NCBI GenBank assembly: GCA_937995275.1
Contig: CALKKN010000027.1
Span: forward strand, 1 to 17,474
DNA: 17,474 bases
Reading direction: 5' to 3'
Source: an uncultured Lysobacterales bacterium
GTDB lineage: Bacteria > Pseudomonadota > Gammaproteobacteria > Xanthomonadales > SZUA-36
Of the stretch, positions 1 to 7,667 are shown piece after piece; the stretch's first letter is position 1, and every line of letters starts with the position of its first letter. Below the pieces are notes generated by a model. It was not told the DNA's origin and searched no databases. It saw only the letters and a program-made list of their open reading frames with translations. A program made the translations under genes and the position numbers.

Positions 1-258
1 CTTAACAAGAATAACCTGGCAACCGATGGGGTTTGGTACCTGATGGTGGACAATGAGTGGTTTATACCTCTCAGCGATGATGAAGCGCCAGAGCGCTTTG
101 CCACCAAGCGCCGCTTCCGTGCCGGTCTTGGCTATCGCCGCAGTTATCAATGGCGCTTCGAAGCCCTGGCCATGCGGGAAGAAACCAGAGAGACGCTTGG
201 GGGTGAAGTCGATACCGAGGCCTTGATGCTCGACCTGCGAATCAAGTGGTTCCTTTAA
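1..258 (+). CDS. C-terminal part of a DUF2490-like outer-membrane beta-barrel protein (5' end outside window)
   Basis: The frame is open from base 1 to a TAA at 256-258, so 85 residues are visible and the gene begins before the window. The stretch alternates hydrophobic and polar residues in short strands separated by charged turns, and ends in WFL, as outer-membrane barrels often do with a terminal aromatic strand. The order 'NEWF', then 'RFRAGLGYRRSYQWRFEALA', then a last strand 'LMLDLRIKWFL' resembles the end of DUF2490 proteins, which are small barrels of unknown function. The ATG at 43 is internal to this frame and is unlikely to be the true start. The next gene lies 48 bases downstream on the same strand. 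The family call rests on pattern alone. Confidence 0.6.
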   Translation, partial: LNKNNLATDGVWYLMVDNEWFIPLSDDEAPERFATKRRFRAGLGYRRSYQWRFEALAMREETRETLGGEVDTEALMLDLRIKWFL

Positions 259-306
259 GGGCGCTGAACACAGCAACCACGGGTACAAAGCGCGGCAAGA
301 AAAACA

Positions 307-2147
307 ATGGGCCAGAATATGTCGGTCTGGAGTGAGCTCAAGCGCCGAAAAGTGATCAGGGTTGCTGCCGCGTATGCAATCGGTAGCTGGTTGCTTCTGC
401 AGTTGACTGACGTATTGCGAGGTCTGCTGGAACTGCCACACTGGATTGGACGCATCGTCGTGTTGTTCGTTGTCGTTGGCTTTCCGGCCGTATTGACGAT
501 TGCATGGGTATTTGAAATCACCGCGGATGGCATGGTCCGCGATCGCCGCAGGGCTGAGAAATGGTTCGGGGTCCGGGCGGATTTCGTTTTGCTCGGGACC
601 GTGCTTTTGCTGAGCGGGTGGTTGCTTTACAAAAGTGGCCCAGTGGATCAGCCGAGGCCGAGCTGGCCGAATCGCAAGGCAATTCCGGCAAACCACTGCG
701 AGAAATCATCAGCGCTCCGCTTGAAAATTTCATCGCAATCCTACCGTTCGAAAACTTGAGCCCCGATCCGGATAACGCGTATTTCGCCGCCGGTCTGCAC
801 GAGGAAGTCCTGCATCAACTGGCGCGTGTTCAGAATCTCAGAGTAATCTCGCGAAAATCCGTGCTGCAGTATGCCGACAGAAACATCGCAATCCCCGAGA
901 TTGCCGACGAACTGCGCGTCGAGTCTGTCATGGAAGGAAGCGCCAGATTTTCCGAAAACGAGGTTCGCATCACGGCCCAGTTGATCGACGGGGAGACCGA
1001 TGAGCACCTCTGGGCCGAGGTGTACCAGCGTGAACTTGCCGACATATTTTCAATCCAGGCCGATATTGCGGAACGCATCGCCGGCGAATTCAAAACAAAC
1101 TTTGTTCCTGAAGACAGGAAGCACATAGAGTCCCAATCGAGTAAATCACCGCAGGCGCTTGCGAACTATCTTCACGCACTGGGCCTCAACTGGGGCGGCC
1201 CCCGGGACAAGGACCGGGCACTGGCTCTGCTTGACGAGTCGATTGCACACGATCCCGATTTTGCGTCAGCACTTGCGCTTCGGGCGCTGGTGCATGCCAC
1301 TTCCTTGAATAACACGCCGGAATCCCGCGACAATTGGCGGGCTCGCAAACTTCAGGTTGAGCAACTCGCCCGATCAGACGCCGAGCGTGCACTGGAACTT
1401 GATGCCGGCCAGAGCAGGGCTTATGTGGCGCTCGCCCGAATCAATCAGTACCGCTGGAAAGGCGTCGAGGCCCGGGAGGCATATGAAATGGGACTGCAGA
1501 TTATGCCGAATAATATTGATTTGTTGCGCGGTTACGCGTGGTTCAACTCGGTGGCTCGCAATCATGAACTTGCGATCAAGCTGGCCGAAAGAGCAGTGCG
1601 CATTGACCCCATGAATGCGGCCGCCAATGCCGAACTCGGTCAACGACAGACATTTGCCGGTAACTGGGACGCGGCTCACGCAGCCCATACCATTGCTGTG
1701 TCACTGGATCCGGGCAATGGAATCTATCATCTTCGCGTTGCCAATAACGAGATTACACGCGGAAATCTGGTGCAGGCGTTCGACGAACTCCGGACCGCCG
1801 AGACATTGATCGACCCTGCCAACGCGAGCCCGGACTTGCTGGCAGAACTTGCGTATGCCTATTCCCGGGCTGGTGGCGAAGAGGGCGCCCGACGAATCGT
1901 TGGAATTCTCCGTTCCGAATCATTGACCAAGCATGTTGGCGTTGGCGCGAACGCGATGTCTCTGCTGGCTTTGGGCCAGTATTCCGAAGCGCTTGTATTG
2001 CTGAGGGAAGCGGCCGAGGGTATCGTCACCAGCGGCTTCGTAGACGGTGGTTTCAAGTCGCTGGCCCAGATTGCAGCTAATGTACTCGCAGACCCTCAGC
2101 TTGAGAAAGCAGAATACATCGAAACGCGCAGACTATTGACGTTTTGA
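307..2147 (+). pseudogene. Frameshifted TPR protein with N-terminal membrane domain and FlgO/TolB-N-like domain
   Basis: Two frames together make one recognisable protein. The first (from ATG 307 or, more like the family, ATG 319) begins 'MSVWSELKRRKVIRVAAAY' and has about three hydrophobic segments ending near base 630. This is the membrane N-terminus of a large family of TPR regulators and adenylate-cyclase-like proteins in gammaproteobacteria. Homology then continues one frame back (-1) from about base 650 with 'ENFIAILPFENLSPDPDNAYF', the FlgO/TolB-N-like domain that follows in intact relatives. The switch lies between roughly 631 and 660 and equals the loss of one base. If left in the first frame, translation ends at 759. 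No canonical slippery heptamer is present, so a real mutation or a sequencing error is likelier than programmed frameshifting. The upstream ribosome binding site is weak. Confidence 0.75.
561..2147 (+). CDS. TPR-repeat protein, C-terminal portion of the frameshifted gene
   Basis: This is the long readable frame of the broken gene: 528 residues from ATG 561, though recognisable homology starts only near base 650, so residues before that are probably out-of-frame sequence. The first domain, from 'FIAILPFENLSPDPDNAYFAAGLHEEVLHQL' to 'ELADIFSIQADIAERIAGEF', is the FlgO/TolB-N-like module usual in this family ('ILPF', 'ITAQLID..TDEHLWAE', 'DIFSIQ'). The remainder is helical with TPR signs: 'ALALLDESIAHDPDFASALA', 'AERALELDAGQSRAYVALARI', 'AERAVRIDPMNAAANAELG' and 'HTIAVSLDPGNGIYH'. 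TPRs bind proteins. No catalytic site was seen. If truly separated from the membrane part the product would be cytosolic and possibly unexpressed. Base composition is poorer in GC than in the genes after 2276. Confidence 0.7.
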   Translation: MVRGPGGFRFARDRAFAERVVALQKWPSGSAEAELAESQGNSGKPLREIISAPLENFIAILPFENLSPDPDNAYFAAGLHEEVLHQLARVQNLRVISRKSVLQYADRNIAIPEIADELRVESVMEGSARFSENEVRITAQLIDGETDEHLWAEVYQRELADIFSIQADIAERIAGEFKTNFVPEDRKHIESQSSKSPQALANYLHALGLNWGGPRDKDRALALLDESIAHDPDFASALALRALVHATSLNNTPESRDNWRARKLQVEQLARSDAERALELDAGQSRAYVALARINQYRWKGVEAREAYEMGLQIMPNNIDLLRGYAWFNSVARNHELAIKLAERAVRIDPMNAAANAELGQRQTFAGNWDAAHAAHTIAVSLDPGNGIYHLRVANNEITRGNLVQAFDELRTAETLIDPANASPDLLAELAYAYSRAGGEEGARRIVGILRSESLTKHVGVGANAMSLLALGQYSEALVLLREAAEGIVTSGFVDGGFKSLAQIAANVLADPQLEKAEYIETRRLLTF

Positions 2148-2254
2148 GAGGTGGTGGATCGTCGAGAATTATTTCGGGCGTCCCACCCTCCGACCTGCGC
2201 CCGGCGCGAGGGCAGAACCGAACCCATCGACGCTTAACCAGACGCCGGGTGCGC

Positions 2255-2270
2255 GCGCCGACTGCGGCGC
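2255..2270. terminator. GC hairpin between convergent genes, possible terminator
   Basis: GCGCCG-ACTG-CGGCGC forms a perfect six-base stem with a four-base loop between the TPR gene (stop 2147, +) and the META lipoprotein gene (stop 2276, -). Position fits a terminator for either strand, but no T-tract follows on either side. The rest of the 2148-2275 gap shows no gene. Confidence 0.25.
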
Positions 2271-2275
2271 CGGCC

Positions 2276-2863
2276 TCACTCCCCCGAGGCAGCTTCCCCC
2301 TGGCGAGCGAACAGCAGGCTGCCGCCGGCGTCCCCGTCGCTCCAGGTCAGCACCAGCTTGCCCGCCACGAAGGAGAAGGTCCTGACGGACGCGAGCGCCT
2401 GCAGGTATCGCTGCTCCGCTTCCATCAGCGGTTCCGGACAGGCCATGCGGGTTGAAGCCAGCGGCTGATCCACGGACAACGTCCCCGGCGCCTCACCGGC
2501 GGCGACGCCGCCGCTGTAGCGATTGCAGCCGCTGCCGCCGCTGATCCGGTCGCCATCGAACGCCAGCGTGATGTCGATGCCCTCGCCAACCGCCTCACCG
2601 CGTCCGAAGTGCGTCAACTGCCACTCGCCCGCCAGGTCGGCCAGGGACAGACGTCCCTGCTGCCCGGCTTCCTCCCCGGACGGCTGGGCCGGGACTGCCG
2701 GCGGCTCGGCGGGCACCGTGGGCTCCACCGGTTCCGCGCCCTCGCGGGGGCCGCAGGCGGCCAGCCAGACCAGGCTGCAGAAAGCCAGCGCAGGAGCCGA
2801 AGGCGAAAGAAGGGAAGCGAGACTCCTTATCAGAATTTGAGATCGTAAATGTCGTGTTTTCAT
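2276..2863 (-). CDS. META-domain (HslJ-like) lipoprotein
   Basis: The 195-residue product starts with a basic stretch and a hydrophobic segment ending in the lipobox LAAC (C37), so it should be exported and lipid-anchored at the envelope. A Pro/Glu-rich linker follows (about 42-68), then a META domain (about 71-190). Its marks are 'LAGEWQL', 'IDITLAFDGDRISGGSGCNRYSG', 'LASTRMACPEPLMEAEQRYLQAL' and 'GKLVLTW'. The two cysteines in SGCNR (C113) and TRMAC (C142) are typical of the family and may pair. META/HslJ proteins are linked to stress or antibiotic tolerance in some species, but their biochemical function is unknown. GGAGA lies about six bases before the ATG. It is last in a run of three minus-strand genes, 50 bases after the short-chain dehydrogenase. 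Confidence 0.85.
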   Translation of the reverse strand: MKTRHLRSQILIRSLASLLSPSAPALAFCSLVWLAACGPREGAEPVEPTVPAEPPAVPAQPSGEEAGQQGRLSLADLAGEWQLTHFGRGEAVGEGIDITLAFDGDRISGGSGCNRYSGGVAAGEAPGTLSVDQPLASTRMACPEPLMEAEQRYLQALASVRTFSFVAGKLVLTWSDGDAGGSLLFARQGEAASGE

Positions 2864-2913
2864 GTCAATCTCCAGTCGAACACGCGGGCACCGCCACGCA
2901 CCGTCGGGGCCCT

Positions 2914-3669
2914 TTACCAGACGCCGCCCAGCGCCACGGTTATCGCTTCGCCGTTGACGCCACTCGATTCCTCCGCAGCCAGGAAGGCGATCATTTGGGC
3001 AACTTCCCGCGGCGTGACCACGCGCCCGGGCGGATAAAGCCTGCCCCGCTCGGCCCAGATGTCCTCGGCGCTGACGCCGCGCGTCTCCGCCTCGGCCGTG
3101 GCCGAGCGTTCGGCCATTTCAGTGCGCACCCAGCCCGGCAGCACCGCGTTGGCGGTGACGTTGTACGGCCCCGCGTCCTGCGCGACGGATCGCATCAGTC
3201 CCAGCAGGCCGTGCTTGGAACTGTTGTAGGCAGCGGCGGCGGGTTCCGCTACCTGCCCAGCGGTGGAACTGGTGAAAACCAGGCGTCCGTATCCCCGCTC
3301 GACCATGCCGGCGGTCACCAACCGCGACAGGTGAAACGGCCCCGATAGATTGACCCGGATGGTCTCTTCCCAGAGCGCCGGGTCCTGTTCCCAGATGACC
3401 CGCTCCCGCGCCGAACCGATGCCGTGGTTGCACACCAGGATGTCGACGGGGCCGAGGCGTTGAGCTGTCTCCGCGACCGCCCGGGCGCACCCGTCCGGCG
3501 ATCCCAAATCCGCCGCCACGTAGTCCAGGCCCGTTGCCGCCAACTCTGCCTCACTGCGGGCCGCCACCATGACGTGGGCGCCACGGGACGCCAGCAACCC
3601 GGCTGTCTCCCGCCCGATGCCCCGGCCCCCGCCGGTCACCAACGCAATCCTGCCCTCGACTCCCGCCAT
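2914..3669 (-). CDS. Short-chain dehydrogenase/reductase (SDR) family oxidoreductase
   Basis: The 251-residue product is a classical SDR: an NAD(P)-dependent cytosolic oxidoreductase. The cofactor motif TGGGRGIG is at residues 12-19, the NNAG-equivalent is CNHG (80-83), and the catalytic residues are N107, S135, Y148 and K152 (YNSSK). The 'PGWVRTEM' segment after the active site and the C-terminal 'SSGVNGEAITVALGG' are also usual for the family. R38 at the end of the second strand ('VAARS') suggests a preference for NADP(H), which is inference. The substrate cannot be read from sequence. The gene sits 41 bases after the hydroxyacid dehydrogenase and 50 before the META lipoprotein, all on the same strand, so one transcript is likely. 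A purine-rich stretch, 'GGGAGCGGGTGA', precedes the ATG. Confidence 0.9.
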   Translation of the reverse strand: MAGVEGRIALVTGGGRGIGRETAGLLASRGAHVMVAARSEAELAATGLDYVAADLGSPDGCARAVAETAQRLGPVDILVCNHGIGSARERVIWEQDPALWEETIRVNLSGPFHLSRLVTAGMVERGYGRLVFTSSTAGQVAEPAAAAYNSSKHGLLGLMRSVAQDAGPYNVTANAVLPGWVRTEMAERSATAEAETRGVSAEDIWAERGRLYPPGRVVTPREVAQMIAFLAAEESSGVNGEAITVALGGVW

Positions 3670-3710
3670 CGTTCACCCGCTCCCGTTCATCCCGCTGCGT
3701 TAATGGTGGT

Positions 3711-4652
3711 TCAGTAGCCTTTTTCGAAGTCGATCTCGTAACGCAGTGTCGACCCGGCCAGGTAACGATTGTAGTTCGCCTCGAATATCCGCGCGATATC
3801 GGTCGGCCGGCTGTCCGCCGCGACATGCGCCGTGACGGTGACGCCGCTCGCCCGCCACAGCGGGCTGTCCACGGGCAGGGGTTCGTGACGGAAGACGTCC
3901 AGCACGGCCCCGCCCAGCTTGCCGGAGTTCAGGGCCGCGAGCAGTGCAGCCTCGTCGATGAGGCTGCCCCGCCCGACGTTGACCACGCAGCAGTCAGGCC
4001 GCATCGCGCTGAACGCGGACGCGTCCAGCAAGCCTTCCGTGGCCGGCGTACCGGGGAGGACGCCCACCAGGTAGTCCGGCTCGGCCAGGAAGTCAAAGAA
4101 CTCGTCGCCGCCGAACACCCGTTCGAACCCGTCCGCGGCGGCGCCGCTGCGGCTGAAACCCAGCACCCGCATCCCGAAGGCCTTGCCGGTGCGGGCGATA
4201 TGGCAGCCGATGGAGCCCGTGCCCATGATCCCCAGCGTCTTGCCCGCCAGGGTCCCGGAAGGTTCGGTCCACCAGTTGCGCTGACCCTGGTGCCGATGGC
4301 GCTGAACGAGTTTCGTTTCATGCGCCAGCAGGTGAGCGAACACGTACTCCGCCATCAGCGGCCCGAACACGCCCTTGACGCCGGTCAGCCGGAAATCGCG
4401 CCGCCCCTGTCGCAGCAGCGCTTCCACGCCGGCCCAGGTCGACTGCACCCAGCGCAGGCCGGCCATGGCGTCCAGCGCCGCGGCGACCAGGTCCGGCTGC
4501 CCCAGCACGACGGTCTGCCCCGCCCAGGCGGCGCGGGCCTCCTCGGAGCTGGCAGCCGTGGTCAGTTGTGTCCCCTTACGGACCAGACCGTCGAGCAACG
4601 GCGGGTATTCCTCCGCGTCGGGGGCCAAGATCAGGACGGATGGTCGCGTCAT
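3711..4652 (-). CDS. D-2-hydroxyacid dehydrogenase (GhrA-like)
   Basis: The 313-residue product matches the NAD(P)-dependent D-2-hydroxyacid dehydrogenases that interconvert 2-oxoacids such as glyoxylate or hydroxypyruvate with D-2-hydroxyacids. The Rossmann motif GTGSIG is at 144-149. The catalytic Arg is R228 (NVGRGS), the Glu is E257 (HEPLP) and the His is H276 (TAHVAA). Length is normal for the GhrA group. I chose ATG 4652 because 'MTRPSVLILAPD' is where the family fold begins. A GTG at 4748 would add 32 residues; it has AGGGGA a few bases before it and a TATAAT upstream, but the added codons lack the high third-position GC of the rest. First gene of the likely operon with the SDR and META lipoprotein. 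Confidence 0.87.
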   Translation of the reverse strand: MTRPSVLILAPDAEEYPPLLDGLVRKGTQLTTAASSEEARAAWAGQTVVLGQPDLVAAALDAMAGLRWVQSTWAGVEALLRQGRRDFRLTGVKGVFGPLMAEYVFAHLLAHETKLVQRHRHQGQRNWWTEPSGTLAGKTLGIMGTGSIGCHIARTGKAFGMRVLGFSRSGAAADGFERVFGGDEFFDFLAEPDYLVGVLPGTPATEGLLDASAFSAMRPDCCVVNVGRGSLIDEAALLAALNSGKLGGAVLDVFRHEPLPVDSPLWRASGVTVTAHVAADSRPTDIARIFEANYNRYLAGSTLRYEIDFEKGY

Positions 4653-4777
4653 GCCGGTGCCCGCGCCGCGGCAGCCTGCCGGTTCCGAAAGGTTGTGGCC
4701 CGGCAGAGCCACAGCAACATCTTCAATGCGCAAAGGCGGTTCATCCACAGTTCCCCTAGCCTGTTCGAGGGGGGTGA

Positions 4778-4783
4778 ATTATA
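4778..4783 (-). promoter_or_regulatory. TATAAT -10 box for the dehydrogenase operon
   Basis: The minus strand reads TATAAT exactly, about 26 bases before the alternative GTG 4748 and 126 before ATG 4652. No good -35 hexamer is visible at 16-18 bases upstream, so this is a plausible but incomplete sigma-70 promoter. The 4653-4935 gap between the two divergent genes holds no other feature I can support; a plus-strand promoter for the serine hydrolase was not recognised. Confidence 0.4.
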
Positions 4784-4935
4784 GGCCAATACCCCCGTTT
4801 GCAGATTTCCAGCGGAAGGGCGCGCCGTGGACGCGATTTGCGGATAAACTGGCTCTGGCGCCGCCACCGGAGCAGAAAGCACACGATCGCGGCCGGGCCG
4901 CCGTTTCCGTCGGATCCGTAACAAAGGAAAACACC

Positions 4936-6450
4936 ATGAACCCATCGTCGCGTTATTTTGCCCGGCTCCTAATCGTCCTGCTGTTGCTGCCGACCGGCGG
5001 CCTTGGTGCCGCCGAGGCTCCGCAGGGCCTGGATCGGTTCGTCGAACGGGGCATGGCGCTCTGGCATGTGCCGGGGATGGCGGTGACCGTCGTCTCGAGC
5101 GATGCCGTGCTGTTCCGGCAAGGCTTCGGCACGACCAGCATCCGGGATGGCGTCGATGTCGACGAGCACACGCTGTTCGCCAACGCCTCCACGACCAAGG
5201 CCATGGTCGCCGCCGGCATCCTTATGCTCGTTGACGAGGGCCGGCTGGGCCTGGACGACCCTGCCGTGAAGCACCTTCCGGAACTGCATTTTGCGGACCC
5301 CCTGCTGACCCGCCAGGTCACCGTTCGCGACCTGTTGACGCACCGTACCGGACTGCCGCGCACCGACTTCTGGACCTTCATGCAGGGCATGCCGCTGGAC
5401 GAGCAGATCGGGCGGCTGGCGGACGTCGAACCGGTGGCGTCGCTGCGCAGCCGGCACATCTACCAGAACACGATGTACGAGATTGCCGGGGTCATCATCG
5501 AGCGGCTGAGCGGACAGCGCTGGGACCGATTTCTGGCCGAACGGCTCTGGCGCCCCATCGGCATGAACGAGACGTTCGGCGCTCGTGGGCAGATCGATTC
5601 CCGCCTGGCATACGTGTCCCCCCACCAATACGCCGACGAGACACTCAGCATCACCGAGTGGGACCTGTCCGCCGATGAGCCCGACGCCGCCGGCTCGGCC
5701 TGGTCCTCCATTCACGACATGGGGCTCTGGGCACAGTTCCTGCTGCGCGGCGGCGTCACCGGCGACGGCGACAGGCTGCTGTCGGAGGCCAGCTTCGCGG
5801 AGATGTTCCGACCGCAGAGCCTGATCGCGACCGATGACTTCTACCCGACCGACCGCCTGACCGAACCGAGCTGGCGCAGCTACGGGCTCGGCTGGTTCCA
5901 GCAGGACTTCCAGGGCCGCAAGATCGAGTTCCACACGGGCAGCCTGCAGGGGCTGATCGCCATCATCGGCCTCGACCTCGAGGGCGACCGGGCCGTGGTG
6001 GTGTTCGGCAATCGCGACCACGCCGAGATGCGCCACGCCGTGCTGTGGGAGGTGATGGACCAGCGCCCGGCCGGCGAGCGGCCCGACTGGAACCAGGCCG
6101 TGTACGACCTCTACCAGGGGCTGGAGAAGGAGAACGAAGGTGAGTGGGACGAACGCAGCGCCAAACGGCTGACCGGTACCGAGCCCGGCCTGCCGCCGGA
6201 AGCCTATGCCGGCCGCTACGACAGCCCGGCCCTGGGCGAAGTCACGGTAGTCCAGGCGGACGGCGGGATGCTGATGCGCACCGCGAAGGTGGAGTTCACG
6301 CTGTCACACTGGCACCTCGATACCTTCCTGGTCGAATACCCGCCCTGGCAGCTGCGCGAGTTCGCCGAGTTCCGGGTTGCGCCCGACGGATCCGTCACCG
6401 GGCTGGAACTGTTCGGCGAGACGCTGCTGCCGGTCGACGACCTGGAGTGA
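4936..6450 (+). CDS. Exported serine hydrolase of the class C beta-lactamase / penicillin-binding fold
   Basis: The 504-residue product begins with a signal peptide (about 1-28, hydrophobic core LLIVLLLLP). The three active-site motifs of the serine beta-lactamase/DD-peptidase superfamily are in order: S85-T-T-K88 (nucleophile and general base), Y176-Q-N178 and H333-T-G335. 'VTVRDLLTHRTGLP' (128-141) is the standard neighbour of the fold. About residues 400-504 form a C-terminal DUF3471-like domain, 'PEAYAGRYDSPALGEVTV'. Members include esterases, D-aminopeptidases and DD-peptidases, and most are not resistance enzymes, so the substrate is unknown. ATG 4936 is chosen because AGGAAA lies a few bases before it and a signal peptide starts there; the frame is open further upstream by chance. 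It ends 14 bases from the convergent small lipoprotein gene. Confidence 0.87.
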   Translation: MNPSSRYFARLLIVLLLLPTGGLGAAEAPQGLDRFVERGMALWHVPGMAVTVVSSDAVLFRQGFGTTSIRDGVDVDEHTLFANASTTKAMVAAGILMLVDEGRLGLDDPAVKHLPELHFADPLLTRQVTVRDLLTHRTGLPRTDFWTFMQGMPLDEQIGRLADVEPVASLRSRHIYQNTMYEIAGVIIERLSGQRWDRFLAERLWRPIGMNETFGARGQIDSRLAYVSPHQYADETLSITEWDLSADEPDAAGSAWSSIHDMGLWAQFLLRGGVTGDGDRLLSEASFAEMFRPQSLIATDDFYPTDRLTEPSWRSYGLGWFQQDFQGRKIEFHTGSLQGLIAIIGLDLEGDRAVVVFGNRDHAEMRHAVLWEVMDQRPAGERPDWNQAVYDLYQGLEKENEGEWDERSAKRLTGTEPGLPPEAYAGRYDSPALGEVTVVQADGGMLMRTAKVEFTLSHWHLDTFLVEYPPWQLREFAEFRVAPDGSVTGLELFGETLLPVDDLE

Positions 6451-6464
6451 ACCCCGGTTCCGGG

Positions 6465-6641
6465 CTAGAACCAGCGGCCGGTGCCCACGCTCATGTAGCC
6501 GTTGTTACCGATGGGCACGCCGACGCTCATCCCGACACCGACGTTCGCGTTGCAGCCCCCGAGCATCAGCGTGACCGCGATCAGCAGCACCAATGACAGC
6601 TTGCGTGTGAAGGCACGGCGCCTGTTCCGCTGCGTTCTCAT
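6465..6641 (-). CDS. Small lipoprotein of unknown function (58 residues)
   Basis: The product has an Arg-rich start (MRTQRNRRRAFTRK), a hydrophobic segment and a lipobox LGGC (C30), so the mature part is only 29 residues: glycine- and valine-rich, alternating, ending in GRWF. Function is not recognised. It is convincing as a gene because a strong Shine-Dalgarno (AGGAGA) sits just before the ATG and because ATG 6641 overlaps the TGA of the upstream VOC gene (ATGA), which suggests coupled translation. The 14-base gap to the convergent serine hydrolase holds only a short CCCG/CGGG inverted repeat. Confidence 0.7.
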   Translation of the reverse strand: MRTQRNRRRAFTRKLSLVLLIAVTLMLGGCNANVGVGMSVGVPIGNNGYMSVGTGRWF

Positions 6642-7504
6642 TGCGTCATCTCCTGCAGTGCAAAAACGGCGCCCGTCGGGTCGGCCACCACGGCCAGGGT
6701 CCCTTCGCGCAGGTCGGGCGCCGGCGGCAACAGCACCTCGCCCCCGAGGCCGGCGGCCCGACGCGCCGCCGCGGCCACGTCGGCAACGGCGAAGTGGGTC
6801 AGCCACTGCGGCGTCACCCGGTCGTCGGGGCGCTGGAGGATGCCGGCGCGCTCGATGCCTCCGGCGCGCAACATCGTGTATTCGCCGCCGCGGCGGGAAA
6901 TCGCCACGGTTTCCAGCCCGGCCAACGCCCCGTAGAAGTCCGCCGCGCGCACATCGTCCGCGGCCAGCAGTTCGTTCCAGACCACGCCACCCGGCAATCC
7001 GGCGGCCGAATCCACGGGGTCGCCCACGCGGCTCCGCAACAACCCGAGGACCGCGCCCTGCGGATCGGTAACAGCGGCCGCCCGTCCAATCGCCCCGAGA
7101 TCCAGCGGCTCGACGACGGCCGCACCGCCGGCCGACACGGTCATCGCGACCGCGGCATCGACGTCCTCGACCGACAGGTAGGGCACCCAGCGCGAGTAGT
7201 CCACCTGCTCGGTGTCGTCGAGGTTCACGATCCCGCCCAGGTACTGGCCGCCCGCCACGATCAGCGTGTAATCGCCGCCGAGGGGATGCGTGCCGTTCTC
7301 GAACTGCCAGCCCAGCACCCCGCCGTAGAATCGCCGCACGGCCGCCACGTCATCGGTGATCAGGTCGTGCCACACGAATTTGCCGACCAGTGGCCGGTCG
7401 GAGAGCGGCAACTCGGCGCCGTCTCCGCCGGTGGTGCTGCAGGCAGCGGCAGCCAGCAGCAGCCATGCCGCCCCGGCCTGTCGCCAACGAGAAATTTTGC
7501 TCAT
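6638..7504 (-). CDS. Two-domain VOC (glyoxalase/bleomycin-resistance fold) lipoprotein
   Basis: The 288-residue product has a signal sequence ending in a lipobox AAAC (C22), then two VOC domains at about 42-158 and 172-286. Each opens with a 'W..L...D...ADFYG' type segment (domain 1 'VWHDLITDDVAAVRRFYGGVLGW', domain 2 'VWNELLAADDVRAADFYGALAGL') and closes with 'VTDPQGAVLGLL' or 'VADPTGAVFALQE'. Most VOC enzymes are cytosolic metalloenzymes, and a lipid-anchored double VOC protein is less usual. The metal-ligand set looks incomplete, since domain 1 lacks the terminal Glu, so catalysis is doubtful and ligand binding is possible. ATG 7504 is chosen because the signal peptide starts there, with a modest GGGA upstream. 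It is 163 bases after the giant gene on the same strand and overlaps the next small gene by four bases. Confidence 0.85.
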   Translation of the reverse strand: MSKISRWRQAGAAWLLLAAAACSTTGGDGAELPLSDRPLVGKFVWHDLITDDVAAVRRFYGGVLGWQFENGTHPLGGDYTLIVAGGQYLGGIVNLDDTEQVDYSRWVPYLSVEDVDAAVAMTVSAGGAAVVEPLDLGAIGRAAAVTDPQGAVLGLLRSRVGDPVDSAAGLPGGVVWNELLAADDVRAADFYGALAGLETVAISRRGGEYTMLRAGGIERAGILQRPDDRVTPQWLTHFAVADVAAAARRAAGLGGEVLLPPAPDLREGTLAVVADPTGAVFALQEMTQ

Positions 7505-7579
7505 CGGTATTCCCGTAAGTGTCCGAACCCGGAGCAGTCTGCCAGAACTTCGGAGGGAACCAAAGCGGAGTGCGCGCCG

Positions 7580-7606
7580 GGCGGACCGCCTGCGGCGGGT
7601 TCCGCC
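7580..7606. other. Strong GC hairpin between the giant gene and the VOC gene
   Basis: GGCGGA-CCGCC, loop TGC, then GGCGG-GT-TCCGCC folds into about eleven base pairs with a small bulge. It lies in the 163-base gap after the giant gene's stop (7668, minus strand). No T-tract follows on the minus strand, so it may slow transcription or protect an RNA end rather than act as a classic terminator. Confidence 0.35.
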
Positions 7607-7667
7607 ACCGGTTCGTCGGCCTGCATCCGTGGCTGGCGCGCCGCCGGGCGGCCTGCCGGACTCGGTA

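Noticed and set aside
628..640. Programmed -1 frameshift site in the TPR gene (run of four A)
   Set aside because: The heptamer does not fit X-XXY-YYZ and there is no obvious downstream stimulatory structure.
2144..2455. Plus-strand frame of 103 codons after the TPR gene
   Set aside because: Most of it is antisense to the META lipoprotein gene, which has a lipobox, a domain and a ribosome site.
4375..4935. Upstream extension of the serine hydrolase frame
   Set aside because: It overlaps the divergent dehydrogenase gene, and the signal peptide with a good ribosome site starts at 4936.
4969..6036. A 355-codon open frame on the minus strand within the serine hydrolase gene
   Set aside because: It is the antisense of a gene with all three active-site motifs; no domain was recognised in it.
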